DNA of 64,000 bases from Gracilibacillus lacisalsi DSM 19029 (GCF_000377765.1 NZ_KB898669.1:1-64000), one strand, 5' to 3'. Shown: positions 1 through 10,216, counted from the first letter of the stretch. Translations and numbers: made by a program. The notes: a model not told the origin generated them from the sequence alone.

Positions 1-428
1 CTTTATAAGCTTCTACGACTTCGACGAATACTTCTGGAACCACTTCCTTTCGATTTCTTGGTACTTTCCCGACAATTCATCTCGCATTTCATAATACTTC
101 ACTTTTTTTCTTAACTGACTTACTTCACTGTCATCATCAGGTCCTTTACCGAAAGCATATTGTTTTCCAATTGGTTGAGCTAACCTGTGCTCCTCACCAT
201 TCCTATACCATCTCATCCAAGTTTTGATTTGTGTCTTATTTTTAATACCAAACTTCTCCATAATCTCTTTGTTCGTTAGTTCCCCAGAAAGTTTTAAGCG
301 TATCACTTCTCTTTTAATTTCTTCAGGATAAACCATCTTCTTCCCCATAACAAAAAACACCTCCAAATGTCGATAAATAATTAATACGACTCTGGGGGTG
401 TTTTTTCCTGTCTCATATTATTGGGTCA
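1..428 (-). mobile_element. IS3-family (IS150-like) insertion sequence, partial
   Basis: The segment contains an OrfA-type transposase gene read from the minus strand and a probable element end. Read on the minus strand the end begins TGACCCAATAATATGAG at base 428, in the style of IS3/IS150 termini. The orfB part and the other end lie beyond the left window edge. The terminal inverted repeat and target duplication cannot be verified because only one end is visible. The element stops two bases after the ureD stop codon. Confidence 0.75.
13..348 (-). CDS. IS3-family transposase OrfA (helix-turn-helix protein)
   Basis: OrfA of IS3/IS150-type elements binds the element ends and is usually fused to the OrfB integrase by a -1 frameshift. 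Residues of about 1-55 form a helix-turn-helix (YPEEIKREVIRLKLSGELTNKEI) and the C-terminal part is charged and helical. The ATG at 348 is preceded by GGAGGTG at good spacing; an upstream TTG would extend the frame by six codons. The 0 frame stops at 13. The -1 frame is open to the window edge and reads EVVPEVFVEVVEAYK, which looks like the OrfB junction and supports programmed frameshifting near the AAAG run. OrfB itself lies outside the window. Confidence 0.8.
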   Translation of the reverse strand: MGKKMVYPEEIKREVIRLKLSGELTNKEIMEKFGIKNKTQIKTWMRWYRNGEEHRLAQPIGKQYAFGKGPDDDSEVSQLRKKVKYYEMRDELSGKYQEIERKWFQKYSSKS

Positions 429-430
429 CT

Positions 431-1204
431 CTAGACGCTTACTGCTAGCTTTTTGTTTCCCAATTGATCCATTTCTTTTTTTACTCGTGGTAAATCATTC
501 GATAAAAAGCGTACTAAATAGCCTGCATCACGCAATTTGGTAATACTTACCTGATGATCCGTTGATGAATGACTCCACTTCTCTACATCTAATTCTATTT
601 CTCTATCTATGATCCATACACTTGCTATATAATGATAATCTCCCATTACCCCAAAATGTTTCACATCCTGAACGCTTGGCTCAAAACGCAAACCATCATA
701 TACAAGACACTCCTCCTCCATCCACACTTCTAGTTGTGTGTGACATTTAACAAACGTGAACCGTTCCCCTCGTTTTTCCCGTCCTGGATATAATATTTCT
801 TCCCAGTAAAAACTACTTCCCTTTTTCATATTTACGGTTGTATGACTATGGAATTCACTTTCGGCAAAAGGAATAACCTCTTCCCTTTTCCACGTCAAAC
901 ATGCTTGTTCCGCGAGCTCGATGTCAACCTCTTGTTTGCTCGGTTTACCATTAAAGGCAGGATATACTTTTGTTGCAGCCTGAGGATGCAGTGTTACGTT
1001 CGTACCTTTATCTAATCGGACTCGATATGCATTTTTATCTCCTGCCACAAGTCCTCCTGAGGATTCCATTAAGTAAACGGTAATGTCATCTGGATTATCA
1101 ACATACAAGCCTCGACTTGCTTTTAATGGTGGTTGATAATACACATCTTTCATGATCGTTTTGTGGTTGCGTAATGCAAAATGAAGATCGATTTTTCCAT
1201 CCAT
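431..1204 (-). CDS. ureD: Urease accessory protein UreD (UreH)
   Basis: UreD is the scaffold that binds apo-urease first and recruits UreF and UreG for nickel insertion. The protein is 257 residues and carries UreD-type signatures: SSGGLVAGDK near residue 50, LHPQAATKVYP near 75 and WKREEVIPFAESEFHS near 108. It is the last gene of the urease run and starts directly after the ureG stop. The TAG stop lies two bases before the likely IS3 element end, so the native C terminus may have been trimmed or replaced. The core fold motifs are present, so the gene is probably functional. Confidence 0.93.
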   Translation of the reverse strand: MDGKIDLHFALRNHKTIMKDVYYQPPLKASRGLYVDNPDDITVYLMESSGGLVAGDKNAYRVRLDKGTNVTLHPQAATKVYPAFNGKPSKQEVDIELAEQACLTWKREEVIPFAESEFHSHTTVNMKKGSSFYWEEILYPGREKRGERFTFVKCHTQLEVWMEEECLVYDGLRFEPSVQDVKHFGVMGDYHYIASVWIIDREIELDVEKWSHSSTDHQVSITKLRDAGYLVRFLSNDLPRVKKEMDQLGNKKLAVSV

Positions 1205-1822
1205 TTACGATACTTCGCTTCCTTCTAATAGCATGGCATGCTGGATCCATTGAATAACTTCTGGAATACCTTCACTTTTTTTCACATTAGTAAAAACAAA
1301 TGGCTTCTCTTTACGCGCTTCTTTTGCATCTACTTTCATTTTATCAAGGTCTACTTCCACATATGGTGCTAGATCAATTTTGTTAACAAGTAAAAGATCT
1401 GATCTTGTTACACCTGGTCCGCCTTTTCTCGGAATATCACCGCCTTCTGCTACATCGATTACATAAATATAACCGTCTACAAGTTCTGGACTGAATGTTG
1501 CAGATAAATTGTCGCCGCCACTTTCTAGTAAAATAACATCTAAATCATCAAAGCGCCGTTTTAACTCATCGATTGCCTCAAAATTCATGGAGGCATCTTC
1601 ACGAATCGCTGTATGTGGGCATCCTCCTGTTTCGACACCGATAATACGGTCTGCTGGTAAAATGCCTTGTTTAATTAAAAATTGAGCATCTTCTTTCGTA
1701 TAAATATCATTAGTAATAACTGCAACACTATATTGATTCACCATTTCTTTTGTTAATTTTTCTACGAGTGAGGTTTTCCCTGAACCAACTGGGCCTCCTA
1801 CACCTACTATTACTGGTTTCAT
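1205..1822 (-). CDS. ureG: Urease accessory GTPase UreG
   Basis: UreG is the SIMIBI-class GTPase that delivers nickel to the urease active site. The 205-residue protein has a P-loop [15 protein letters not shown] at about 9-23. The metal-binding Cys-Pro-His motif is in [17 protein letters not shown] near residue 66, [14 protein letters not shown] lies near 100 and the NKID guanine motif near 148. Start and length match the family. It follows ureF by about 16 bases and abuts ureD, consistent with translational coupling. Confidence 0.97.
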   Translation of the reverse strand: MKPVIVGVGGPVGSGKTSLVEKLTKEMVNQYSVAVITNDIYTKEDAQFLIKQGILPADRIIGVETGGCPHTAIREDASMNFEAIDELKRRFDDLDVILLESGGDNLSATFSPELVDGYIYVIDVAEGGDIPRKGGPGVTRSDLLLVNKIDLAPYVEVDLDKMKVDAKEARKEKPFVFTNVKKSEGIPEVIQWIQHAMLLEGSEVS

Positions 1823-1838
1823 TGAACATTCTCCTTCC

Positions 1839-2564
1839 TTATGAAATAAACAATCGTGATCTTAAATATTTATGCTGCATCGATGCCAGTTCCAAGCCAA
1901 CAGCATGATTAGACAAATCAGACAAGTCTCGTTCCAATACATTTATCGTTGCTTTTTCCATCTCCGGTATCAAGCGATGAATCACTTCAATTCCGGCCTT
2001 TTGTCCAAGTGGAATCGCACGAACTGCATTATGAACAAGGCCGACCGTTGACGAATATAAAAAAGTAAGTACTGTTGTATAGAGGTCAAATGCTAAATCT
2101 TTGGCATATAGACTGTATACAATTGGAAAATGAGCAATTACCTTCTTTTCTTGTAATAGCTCGTTCCACTTCTCTAGTGAAGGCGTGTCACTTACCGGCA
2201 ATACTGCTTTGACAAATTGCTTACCAATCATACTGCTCGCTTCTCTCGTTTCTTCCGCATTTTTGCTTGCATCACATATTTTCTCTAAGCGAATCAATTC
2301 TGCTAGTTCCTCTTTTTGATAGGATTCCTTAACAAAAATACCATCTGTGTAGGAGACATTTTCATGAAGATAGACTTGTAAAAAGTGAAATAAATCTTCT
2401 TTTGTTTTGATTGCATCTTCTTGAATAAAGGTTTCCATACCAAAAGAATGTGTATAAGTACCAATCGGAAAGGCAGAATCATGAATATGCATTAAATATA
2501 GAAATTTAGTGTTGATGACCTCTGTATTTAAATGGTTCTGTGAATCTTCTTTCTGTCTTTTCAT
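1839..2564 (-). CDS. ureF: Urease accessory protein UreF
   Basis: UreF bridges UreD and UreG and acts as the activator of UreG in urease maturation. The 241-residue protein carries the family motif [19 protein letters not shown] at about 29-47 and the C-terminal conserved [30 protein letters not shown]. The ATG at 2564 has an AGGTG-type ribosome site; the next in-frame ATG (MHIHDS) lacks one. The reading frame overlaps the 3' end of ureE by 59 bases, which suggests translational coupling. Confidence 0.95.
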   Translation of the reverse strand: MKRQKEDSQNHLNTEVINTKFLYLMHIHDSAFPIGTYTHSFGMETFIQEDAIKTKEDLFHFLQVYLHENVSYTDGIFVKESYQKEELAELIRLEKICDASKNAEETREASSMIGKQFVKAVLPVSDTPSLEKWNELLQEKKVIAHFPIVYSLYAKDLAFDLYTTVLTFLYSSTVGLVHNAVRAIPLGQKAGIEVIHRLIPEMEKATINVLERDLSDLSNHAVGLELASMQHKYLRSRLFIS

Positions 2565-2949
2565 ACTTCACACCTACTTCATCAAATAAACGTTCCAGCG
2601 TCTCATCATAGCGTACCACAATTTCTGATTCTGAAATAAGACATGGTGTATGACGATTCCCTAATTCAAATGCAGCTTTCCCCATTTGCACGATATTTTC
2701 AGGGTAAACGACATAGACGCTTTCTTTCTTTGTACGAATGACAATTTGTCTTTCTTCGTCTTCATACACGACATCGCCTACTTTTAATGGTTCTTTTTCA
2801 TCTAAGGCAATCGCGACATCTGTCCCTTTGTCTGTTGTTTTTCTAATTATCCGCTTGTTTAATTCGTCCCAATCTAGTTCAATCCACTCTCGATTCGAAT
2901 GATCTTTGGGTTGTTCTTCTATATTAGTAAGTACTTCTTTCGTTAACAT
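2506..2949 (-). CDS. ureE: Urease accessory nickel chaperone UreE
   Basis: UreE is the dimeric metallochaperone that supplies nickel to UreG. The 147-residue protein has an N-terminal peptide-binding-like domain (DWDELNKRIIRKTTDKGTD) and a C-terminal metal domain with FELGNRHTPCLIS near 92-104, holding the conserved metal-binding His. The C-terminal tail ends RGHQH, a short version of the His-rich tail of other UreE proteins, so nickel storage capacity is probably small. GGAGG precedes the ATG. The gene follows ureC by 11 bases. Confidence 0.95.
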   Translation of the reverse strand: MLTKEVLTNIEEQPKDHSNREWIELDWDELNKRIIRKTTDKGTDVAIALDEKEPLKVGDVVYEDEERQIVIRTKKESVYVVYPENIVQMGKAAFELGNRHTPCLISESEIVVRYDETLERLFDEVGVKYEKTERRFTEPFKYRGHQH

Positions 2950-2960
2950 CTTCCATCCTC

Positions 2961-4676
2961 CTAAAATAAATAATAGCGTTGTGCCATTGCTACCTCTTCA
3001 AAAGGTTCACATGTAATGATTTCACCATCAAGTTTTACTTCATATGTTTCTGGATCTACATCAATTTTTGGCGTTGCATCATTCAATGGTAGATCCTTTT
3101 TCCCAATATTTCGGCAGTTTTTTACAGCACGAACAAGTTTCTGTAAACCTAGTTCTTCATGAATTTTAGCCTCAAATGCCGCTTGAGAAACAAAGGTAAT
3201 AGCGGTTTGATATTTCGCTTTTCCTAGTGCGCCAAACATCGGACGCATCATCACTGGCTGTGGTGTTGGTATCGACGCATTGGGATCCCCCATTTGTGCA
3301 TAGGCAATCATACCACCTTTTACAACTGTTTCCGGCTTGGTTCCAAAAAACTTCGGGTCCCAAATCACGATATCTGCTAGTTTGCCAACTTCGATTGAAC
3401 CAATCTCTTCATTCATCCCGTGAGTAATCGCCGGATTAATCGTATATTTTGCCACATACCGTTTAGCACGTGTGTTATCATTTTCTGCTTGCTGGTCTTC
3501 CTGTAAAAAGCCTCGCTGTTTTTTCATTTTATCTGCTGTCTGCCATGTCCGAGTAATACTTTCACCGACACGCCCCATCGCCTGCGAATCAGAAGAAATC
3601 ATACTAATGACACCTAAATCGTGTAAAATATCTTCCGCTGCAATCGTTTCTGGGCGAATGCGAGAATCAGCAAAAGCAACATCTTCTGGTACGTTATGAT
3701 CCAAATGGTGACAGACCATTAGCATGTCAAGATGCTCATCTATGGTATTAACCGTATATGGTCTTGTTGGATTGGTCGATGATGGCAGCACATTCGGTAA
3801 CGAAGCTATCTGCATAATATCTGGTGCATGTCCACCACCTGCACCTTCTGTATGATAAGTATGAATGACACGATCACCAATTGCTTTAACGGTATCTTCG
3901 AGAAAACCAGCTTCATTTAATGTATCCGTGTGGATGGCAACTTGCACATCCAGTTCGTCAGCAACACTTAAACATTGGCTGATAGCTGCCGGTGTTGTGC
4001 CCCAATCTTCATGTAATTTCAGACCAATCGCTCCAGCTTTGATTTGTTCTCGTTGTGGTTCTGCTGAAGAAGCATTTCCTTTTCCTAGAAAGCCTAGGTT
4101 GATCGGATACTCTTCTGTAGCCTCCAACATGCGGTGGATATTCCACTCTCCTGGTGTACAAGTTGTTGCATTGGTACCAGTTGCAGGTCCGGTTCCACCA
4201 CCTAGCATCGTCGTGAAGCCCGATGCTAAAGCTACTTCAATTTGCTGCGGGCTAATAAAATGGATATGTGGATCAATCGCACCTGCAGTCACGATTTTCC
4301 CTTCACAGGCAATTACTTCTGTTGAGGCACCGACAATCATATTTTCGGTAACCCCCTCCATTACATCCAGGTTTCCACCTTTGCCAATCGCCACGATTCT
4401 TCCGTCCTTAATTCCGATATCTGCTTTCACAATACCGGTATAATCGAGAATCACCGCATTCGTTAAAATTAAATCGAGAACATTTTGATTACGAGTTCTT
4501 GTACTGCTTTGACCCATCCCATCACGCAATACCTTGCCACCGCCAAATACACTCTCATCCCCATACGTTGTGTAATCTTTTTCAACTTCTATCCATAAAT
4601 CCGTATCAGCTAGACGAATTTGATCACCTGTTGTCGGTCCATATAGTAGAGCGTATTGCTGTCGTGATAGTTTCAT
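2961..4676 (-). CDS. ureC: Urease subunit alpha
   Basis: UreC is the catalytic subunit that hydrolyses urea to ammonia and carbamate in the cytoplasm. All expected active-site residues are present: nickel ligands His137 and His139 (DPHIHF), the lysine to be carbamylated Lys220 (GLKLHEDWG), His249, His275 and Asp363 ([10 protein letters not shown]), and mobile-flap Cys322 and His323 (MVCHHLDHN). This numbering coincides with that of Bacillus ureases. Length of 571 residues is normal and AAAGGAG precedes the ATG. Antisense frames over this gene are shadows. Confidence 0.99.
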   Translation of the reverse strand: MKLSRQQYALLYGPTTGDQIRLADTDLWIEVEKDYTTYGDESVFGGGKVLRDGMGQSSTRTRNQNVLDLILTNAVILDYTGIVKADIGIKDGRIVAIGKGGNLDVMEGVTENMIVGASTEVIACEGKIVTAGAIDPHIHFISPQQIEVALASGFTTMLGGGTGPATGTNATTCTPGEWNIHRMLEATEEYPINLGFLGKGNASSAEPQREQIKAGAIGLKLHEDWGTTPAAISQCLSVADELDVQVAIHTDTLNEAGFLEDTVKAIGDRVIHTYHTEGAGGGHAPDIMQIASLPNVLPSSTNPTRPYTVNTIDEHLDMLMVCHHLDHNVPEDVAFADSRIRPETIAAEDILHDLGVISMISSDSQAMGRVGESITRTWQTADKMKKQRGFLQEDQQAENDNTRAKRYVAKYTINPAITHGMNEEIGSIEVGKLADIVIWDPKFFGTKPETVVKGGMIAYAQMGDPNASIPTPQPVMMRPMFGALGKAKYQTAITFVSQAAFEAKIHEELGLQKLVRAVKNCRNIGKKDLPLNDATPKIDVDPETYEVKLDGEIITCEPFEEVAMAQRYYLF

Positions 4677-4690
4677 CGATATGCTCCTTT

Positions 4691-5041
4691 CTAAAACCCT
4701 TTTTGCTTCATTGTTTCGGTAATTTCTTCTGTTTCTGCTACACTACCGTTTGTCAGGTTATTGAGTCCATATACATGTTTGTTTCCTGCTATTTCAACGA
4801 GCTCGACTTCTTTTTCCTCGCCTGGTTCAAAACGGACTGCCGTCCCCGCTGGAACACTCAATCGCATCCCAATCGCAGCAGTGCGGTCAAAATCAAGTTC
4901 ACGGTTTACTTCAGGAAAATGATAGTGCGATCCTACTTGTATCGGTCTGTCACCTTTATTGGCAACTTTTATCGCTTTCGTCTTTCTATCTTTATTAATT
5001 TCAATTGCTTGTTTGCCTAGTTTGATCTCCCCAGGAATCAT
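4691..5041 (-). CDS. ureB: Urease subunit beta
   Basis: UreB is the structural beta subunit of the (alpha-beta-gamma)3 urease. The 116-residue protein shows the typical MIPGEI start, the conserved [19 protein letters not shown] segment at about 29-47 and [16 protein letters not shown]. Beta and gamma are separate genes here, as in Bacillus, not fused as in Helicobacter. AAGGAGGG precedes the ATG. It lies 12-14 bases from both ureA and ureC. Confidence 0.98.
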   Translation of the reverse strand: MIPGEIKLGKQAIEINKDRKTKAIKVANKGDRPIQVGSHYHFPEVNRELDFDRTAAIGMRLSVPAGTAVRFEPGEEKEVELVEIAGNKHVYGLNNLTNGSVAETEEITETMKQKGF

Positions 5042-5053
5042 CGGGAACCCTCC

Positions 5054-5356
5054 TTACGTAATTGGCTGATGAACCGTAACAAGCTTCGTTCCATCTGGAA
5101 AAGTCGCTTCAATTTGCACACTTTCAATCATTTCTGGCACACCTTCCATCACATCGTCAGTAGTTAGGACTTGCTTGCCTTCCTGCATCAATTGGGCTAC
5201 TGTTTTCCCTTCACGGGCGCCTTCCAATAAATAACAACTGATCAATGCAGTTGCCTCGGGATAGTTTAATTTCAAGCCTTTCTTCCTTCTTTTTTCCGCC
5301 AGTTCGCCCGCTAAGAAAAGTAGTAATTTCTCCTGCTCAACAGGTGATAATTTCAT
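5054..5356 (-). CDS. ureA: Urease subunit gamma
   Basis: UreA is the small gamma subunit of urease. From the chosen ATG it is 100 residues, the family length, beginning [20 protein letters not shown], with [11 protein letters not shown] and the C-terminal [13 protein letters not shown]. The upstream in-frame ATG at 5371 is rejected because its own codons form the GGGAGGGG ribosome site of the ATG at 5356. It follows urtE closely, tying the importer and enzyme genes into one transcription unit. Confidence 0.98.
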   Translation of the reverse strand: MKLSPVEQEKLLLFLAGELAEKRRKKGLKLNYPEATALISCYLLEGAREGKTVAQLMQEGKQVLTTDDVMEGVPEMIESVQIEATFPDGTKLVTVHQPIT

Positions 5357-5371
5357 GAAAACCCCTCCCAT

Positions 5372-6061
5372 TTAAACACTTAAATAACGATATACCTCGT
5401 CATCTACTACTTGATCGATCGGATTCTCATATACTACCGAACCATGATCGATGACATATAAATAATCAGCTACATTTTTAACAAAATCTAAATTTTGCTC
5501 CACTAAAATCATCGCTGTAGCAGAAGTATTTTTGATATCGATAATAACGTCTTGAATTTCCTGAACAATATTTGGTTGAATCCCTTCTGTCGGCTCATCC
5601 AGTAACAAAAAGGATGGATGTGATACTAAAGCTCTTGCAATGGCCAATTGCTGCTGTTGACCACCACTTAAATCACCACCATTTCTCTTAGCAAAATCCT
5701 TTAATATAGGAAAATAATCATAAATTTTCTCATCTATCTTTTTCTGCTTACCTGCTTCCAAACCAATTTGGAGATTTTCATAGACTGTCAGCTTCGGAAA
5801 TATTTCTCTTCCTTGCGGGACATAGCCAATTCCTTTCTGAGCTCGTGAGGAGGAACGAGCTTTAGTAATATCTTCGGATTGATAATGAATCGTTCCTTTT
5901 TTCGGATGCAAAATACCAATGATCGTCTTTAGTAGTGTAGATTTCCCTACACCATTTCTGCCCATCACACAGATCACCTGGTTCTCCTTTACTTCCATAT
6001 CAATCTCTCGAATCACCATACTTTCCTCGTAACCAGCTTCCAGCCCCTTAATTGACAACAT
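5372..6061 (-). CDS. urtE: Urea ABC transporter ATP-binding protein UrtE
   Basis: One of the two ATPases of the urea importer, related to the LivF branch of branched-chain amino acid transporters. It carries Walker A GRNGVGKSTLLKT, the signature LSGGQQQQLAIARAL, Walker B FLLLDEPTEG and the switch His region VEQNLDF. The ATG at 6061 is chosen over a TTG three codons upstream. The gene overlaps the end of urtD by 14 bases, which implies coupling. The link to urea rests mainly on its place between urtD and ureA. Confidence 0.95.
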   Translation of the reverse strand: MLSIKGLEAGYEESMVIREIDMEVKENQVICVMGRNGVGKSTLLKTIIGILHPKKGTIHYQSEDITKARSSSRAQKGIGYVPQGREIFPKLTVYENLQIGLEAGKQKKIDEKIYDYFPILKDFAKRNGGDLSGGQQQQLAIARALVSHPSFLLLDEPTEGIQPNIVQEIQDVIIDIKNTSATAMILVEQNLDFVKNVADYLYVIDHGSVVYENPIDQVVDDEVYRYLSV

Positions 6062-6812
6062 TCTCCTCAACCTTTCTGCCTAAATATACTTCTCTTACTG
6101 TCGGATCATTTTGCACTTCTTCCATACTTCCTTCAAAAAGTAATTGCCCTTCATGCATCACCGAGACAATATCTGCATATTCCTTCACAAAATCCATATC
6201 ATGCTCGACAATTAACACTGCTCGATCCCGCGCTATTTTAGTAATTAATTCTCCTGTTTTGTCACGTTCTTTCTTCGACATACCAGCAATCGGCTCGTCT
6301 AAAAGAACGATATCAGGTTCCTGCATGAGGACCATCGCAATTTCCAGCCACTGTTTTTGACCATGGGCAAGTGAGCCAGCAAGTTGACCCTTGACTTCTT
6401 TTAAACCAACTAATTCAAGCATTTCGTTTATCTTCTTTTTTTGTTCTTTTGTCCATTTTGCTTTCATCATCGAAAATAAGTTTTTCTTCTGCTTCATGGC
6501 AATTTCCAAATTATCTATTACGGATAAATTTTGAAAAATGGATGGAGCCTGAAATTTTCTTGAGATCCCTTGATGAACAATCTGGTCCTCTGACAACTTG
6601 GATAGTTCCTTTGTACTGTGTAACTTTATTTCTCCTGTGGTTGCTTTTGTTTTAGCACAAATAACATCTAATAACGTCGTCTTCCCAGCACCATTTGGAC
6701 CAATCACAAAATGAACGCAATTCGGTTTTACAGTAAAATCTAGTTGATTAATAGCTTTAAACCCACTAAAATCAACTATAACTTTTTTCAACTTCAACAC
6801 TGCTTGAGACAT
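6048..6812 (-). CDS. urtD: Urea ABC transporter ATP-binding protein UrtD
   Basis: The second ATPase of the urea importer, of the LivG branch. Visible motifs are Walker A GPNGAGKTTLLDV, the signature LAHGQKQWLEIAMVL (the WLEI form typical of UrtD), Walker B IVLLDEPIAGM and VEHDMDFV. The ATG at 6812 has GGAGG upstream; the longer frame would begin inside non-conserved sequence. Its 5' end overlaps the end of urtC by about 41 bases. Confidence 0.95.
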   Translation of the reverse strand: MSQAVLKLKKVIVDFSGFKAINQLDFTVKPNCVHFVIGPNGAGKTTLLDVICAKTKATTGEIKLHSTKELSKLSEDQIVHQGISRKFQAPSIFQNLSVIDNLEIAMKQKKNLFSMMKAKWTKEQKKKINEMLELVGLKEVKGQLAGSLAHGQKQWLEIAMVLMQEPDIVLLDEPIAGMSKKERDKTGELITKIARDRAVLIVEHDMDFVKEYADIVSVMHEGQLLFEGSMEEVQNDPTVREVYLGRKVEENVVN

Positions 6813-7854
6813 CTTGTTTTTTCCTCCGATCGTTCCATTTTTCAAATAAACCGGTTATGCCTTTCGGTAAGAAAACAACCACAAGTACGAACAACAACCC
6901 TAGGAAATATGTCCAAATATCTGGGTACGATTCACTGAATCCTGTCTTCGCCGCATTGACAAGAACCGCTCCAATAACTGGACCGATTAATGTTCCACGT
7001 CCACCTAAGGCAACCCAAAGCACCATTTCAATCGATGGAATAATTCCGATCATCGTCGGTGAAATAATCCCGACTTGCAGTACGAATAACATACCTGCAA
7101 GTCCTGCTATCGCAGCTGATAAAGTGTAAATAAACGTTTTATATGCAGATGGACTATAACCTAGAAATCTCATACGGTTCTCACCATCACGGATTCCGAC
7201 TAGTATTTTCCCAAATCGCCCTTTCACCAGCTTGCGCGAAAGGAAAAAGACAAGACCTAATACGATAACAGTAATTATATAAAAAGCTGTCTGCGTAGTA
7301 GCAGAATTAACAGAGAATCCAAAAAACGTATTGAAATTGGTCAATCCGCTAGAACCACCAGTCAAATTTTGACTCCCGACGAATAAGGTAACTACCACTA
7401 AGACAAGTGCTTGAGATAATATCGTAAAATAAACTCCACTAATCCGATTTCGGAATGTTAAGTAACCGAGCATAAAGGCAATGATGGCTGGTAATAAAAT
7501 ACCGAGTATAATAGCGACGATCGGATATTGAAACGGAATCCATATCAGTGGCAATTCACTCATACCGCTCCAAGCCATAAAATCCGGTAAACCTCCTCCT
7601 GTTGCTTCCAGCTTTAAATACATCGCCATACAGTAGGCCCCTAAACCAAAGAAGATCCCGTGTCCCAGACTTAGAACACCTGTGTAACCCCACAATAAAT
7701 CTAAGCCAATTGCCAAAATAGCAAATGCTAAAAACTTACCAAGCAAATTCAAACGAAAGTCTGATAGAAAAAGGGGAGCTGCTAATAACAACAGAAAAAT
7801 CAAATTTAAAATGACTCTCTGACTCCATATTTTTTGATAAATCGTATTTTGCAT
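6772..7854 (-). CDS. urtC: Urea ABC transporter permease UrtC
   Basis: A 360-residue integral membrane protein of the LivM type, forming the translocation pore with UrtB. It contains many hydrophobic segments, the family motif GYTGVLSLGHGIFFGLGAYCMAMYL (about 55-79) and the loop GRFGKILVGIRDGENRMRFLGY. The charged C-terminal tail extends past the usual end and overlaps urtD. GAGGAG precedes the ATG. A rare-looking insertion (GGGLPDFMAWSGMSELPL) after the second segment matches UrtC rather than LivM. Confidence 0.95.
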   Translation of the reverse strand: MQNTIYQKIWSQRVILNLIFLLLLAAPLFLSDFRLNLLGKFLAFAILAIGLDLLWGYTGVLSLGHGIFFGLGAYCMAMYLKLEATGGGLPDFMAWSGMSELPLIWIPFQYPIVAIILGILLPAIIAFMLGYLTFRNRISGVYFTILSQALVLVVVTLFVGSQNLTGGSSGLTNFNTFFGFSVNSATTQTAFYIITVIVLGLVFFLSRKLVKGRFGKILVGIRDGENRMRFLGYSPSAYKTFIYTLSAAIAGLAGMLFVLQVGIISPTMIGIIPSIEMVLWVALGGRGTLIGPVIGAVLVNAAKTGFSESYPDIWTYFLGLLFVLVVVFLPKGITGLFEKWNDRRKKQDVSSSVEVEKSYS

Positions 7855-7874
7855 GATTCAACGCTCCTCATTTA

Positions 7875-8786
7875 TTAATCTAGTGATCTTGAACGTGACA
7901 TGACTAGACCTGATGGACGCCATTGCAAGAAGGCGATAATCACAATGAATATTAGTACTTTACCTAATGTTGCATTTGTCACATATTCAAACACCGTATT
8001 TAAAATACCTATACCGAAAGCTCCTGAAACTGCTCCGAATAGTGCACCAACTCCACCAACAACAACCACCATAAACGCATCAATAATATAACTTGTTCCA
8101 ATTGTTGGACCTATTGCACCTAATAATGTCAACGCACACCCTGCAACACCAGCAAAACCAGAACCAATCGCAAATGTCAGCATGTCTACTTTTCTAGTAG
8201 AAACTCCTAAACATTCAGCCATTTGTCTGTTTTGCATAACCGCTCGTACTCTTCTGCCACTTGCTGTCCGGAAAAAATAAATATAAATACTGATTAAACA
8301 GATGATAGACAATCCTAAAATAAATAATCTTGAATAAGGCAATATTAATGAACCAAGTTCTAATCCTCCAGATAAAAAAGATGGACTTGTTACCCCTACG
8401 TTAGGTGCACCAAAAATCGACCTTGCAGTTTGTTGTAAAATAAGTCCGACTCCCCATGTTGCTAGTAAACTATCTAATGGTCGTTTATAAAGATGACGAA
8501 TTAAAGATACCTCCAACAGCATCCCTATACTTGCTGCCACAATAAGAGCAACTGGAATGGAAATAATAAAATATAGATCAAAATATTCTGGAGGAGCGTA
8601 GTTGATAAAAATATTTTGTATTACATAAGTGATATAAGCACCGATCATGATTAATTCACCGTGCGCCATATTAATAACATTCATCAAGCCAAAAGTAATC
8701 GCAAGTCCTAATGCAATTAAAAGCAGGATCGAACCCAGGCTTACACCATTAAATAAGGTTAAAATGATTTCATTCAATCCAAACAA
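7875..8786 (-). CDS. urtB: Urea ABC transporter permease UrtB
   Basis: A 303-residue LivH-type permease, partner of UrtC. It shows the conserved GLAITFGLMNVINMAHGELIMIGAYITYV segment (about 27-55) and RRVRAVMQNRQMAECLGVSTRKVD. The first in-frame start is a TTG at 8786 that is too close to the AAAGG ribosome site; a second TTG at 8777 fits better, so the exact start is uncertain by three codons. It is separated from urtA by a gap holding a stem-loop. Confidence 0.94.
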   Translation of the reverse strand: MFGLNEIILTLFNGVSLGSILLLIALGLAITFGLMNVINMAHGELIMIGAYITYVIQNIFINYAPPEYFDLYFIISIPVALIVAASIGMLLEVSLIRHLYKRPLDSLLATWGVGLILQQTARSIFGAPNVGVTSPSFLSGGLELGSLILPYSRLFILGLSIICLISIYIYFFRTASGRRVRAVMQNRQMAECLGVSTRKVDMLTFAIGSGFAGVAGCALTLLGAIGPTIGTSYIIDAFMVVVVGGVGALFGAVSGAFGIGILNTVFEYVTNATLGKVLIFIVIIAFLQWRPSGLVMSRSRSLD

Positions 8787-8799
8787 TCCTTTCTTTTTG

Positions 8800-8834
8800 A
8801 AGAAGGATGCAGGACTTAGCCCATCATCCTTCTT
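8800..8834. other. Intercistronic stem-loop between urtA and urtB
   Basis: Ten-base arms AAGAAGGATG (8800-8809) and CATCCTTCTT (8825-8834) flank a 15-base loop. No U-run follows on the minus strand, so it is not a full intrinsic terminator. Inference: it lies directly after the first and usually most abundant gene (urtA) and may stabilise that message or damp read-through to urtB. Confidence 0.45.
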
Positions 8835-8929
8835 TTATAAGTGTTCAATTGCCAATTCATGTATTTTTTTGTGACATTAGATGTAAACTTCATCGTAAAA
8901 AAAATAGCTTTTTTTATTTCTTTATTTCT

Positions 8930-10216
8930 CTATTCTGCTAATGATTCACTTAAATCTGATGCCCAATCATATTCGTCTAAATAAGGATCCGGCTTAACAG
9001 GTTCTTCTGTCTGCCATAGCTCTGAGATCATGCCATCACTCTGCACTTCACCAATTCTTACGGTTTTATAAACGTGCTGATTGTCTCCGTCAATGGTTAC
9101 CGTTCCGTTTGGTGCTTCATACGATATTCCTTTTGCTGCTTCCCTTACTTCATCAACATTTGTTGTTCCTGCTTCTTCCACTGCTTGTGCCCAAAGATAA
9201 ACACCGAAATAACCTGCTTCGATCGGATCTGCTGTTACAGCATCTTCCCCATATTCCTCCTGATAGTTAGCAACAAATTCTTCGTTTTCAGGTGTATCTG
9301 TTGTTTGATAGTAGTTCCAACTTGTTAAATGTCCCTCAATAACATCTGCGCCAATACCTTTAATTTCTTCTTCTGCAACACTTACAGATAAAACCGTCAT
9401 ATCATCTGATGAAATACCTGCATCTTTTAACTGTTTAAAGAAAGCAACATTACTGTCACCATTTAACGTATTGAAAATAACATCCGGATTTTCATTTTTT
9501 ATTTTAGCAATCACCGTATTGTAATCTGTATGACCTAATGGTGTATACTCTTCACCAACTAACTCTGCTCCTTCATTATCTAATTGTGCTCTAATAGCTG
9601 CATTTGCCGTTCTTGGGAATACATAATCAGATCCTAACAAGAAAAAAGAATCTCCTCGATTTTCTAACAACCAGTCGACAGCTGGTACGATTTGCTGGTT
9701 TGGCGCCGCCCCTGTATAGAAGATATTCGGCGAAGCTTCCATTCCTTCATATTGAACTGGATAAAATAATAAACCATTATGTTCTTCTACAACTGGTAAC
9801 ATCGCTTTACGACTTGCAGATGTCCATCCGCCAAAAATGGTTGCAACTTCATCTTGTTGTAATAATTTATTTGCTTTTTCGGCAAATGTCGGCCAATCTG
9901 ATGCACCATCTTCAATCACAGGTTCTAACTGTTTGCCAAGCACACCGCCATTTTCGTTTATTTCTTTAATAGCAAGAAGCTCTGCCTGTTGTACAGATGT
10001 TTCACTAATTGCCATTGTTCCACTTAATGAATGTAAGATTCCTACTTTGATTGTATCTCCATCGCTTCCTTCATTGCTGTCGCTCTCCTCTGTTGCATCT
10101 ACTGCCTCTTCTTCTGGATCTGTCGCATTTGCTGCATTATCTGCTGCCGAACACGCAACCATGAAGCTTGCAAGCAATCCTAAGATTAATAAATAAAAAA
10201 AGTTCTGCTTTCTCAT
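8930..10216 (-). CDS. urtA: Urea ABC transporter substrate-binding lipoprotein UrtA
   Basis: UrtA captures urea outside the membrane. The 428-residue protein starts with a lipoprotein signal peptide ending SFMVAC (lipidated Cys22), then an acidic linker typical of halotolerant bacteria. The type-1 periplasmic-binding domain follows: [16 protein letters not shown] at about 57, [18 protein letters not shown] near 130 and [29 protein letters not shown] near 155. It is the first gene of the importer-urease run and lies just after a TnrA-type box. Confidence 0.95.
   Translation of the reverse strand: MRKQNFFYLLILGLLASFMVACSAADNAANATDPEEEAVDATEESDSNEGSDGDTIKVGILHSLSGTMAISETSVQQAELLAIKEINENGGVLGKQLEPVIEDGASDWPTFAEKANKLLQQDEVATIFGGWTSASRKAMLPVVEEHNGLLFYPVQYEGMEASPNIFYTGAAPNQQIVPAVDWLLENRGDSFFLLGSDYVFPRTANAAIRAQLDNEGAELVGEEYTPLGHTDYNTVIAKIKNENPDVIFNTLNGDSNVAFFKQLKDAGISSDDMTVLSVSVAEEEIKGIGADVIEGHLTSWNYYQTTDTPENEEFVANYQEEYGEDAVTADPIEAGYFGVYLWAQAVEEAGTTNVDEVREAAKGISYEAPNGTVTIDGDNQHVYKTVRIGEVQSDGMISELWQTEEPVKPDPYLDEYDWASDLSESLAE

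Noticed and set aside
3865-4443. 192-codon plus-strand frame opposite ureC
   Set aside because: Antisense shadow; ureC has all catalytic residues.
9837-10196. 119-codon plus-strand frame opposite urtA
   Set aside because: Shadow of the Asp/Glu-rich urtA coding sequence (Ser-rich when read backwards).
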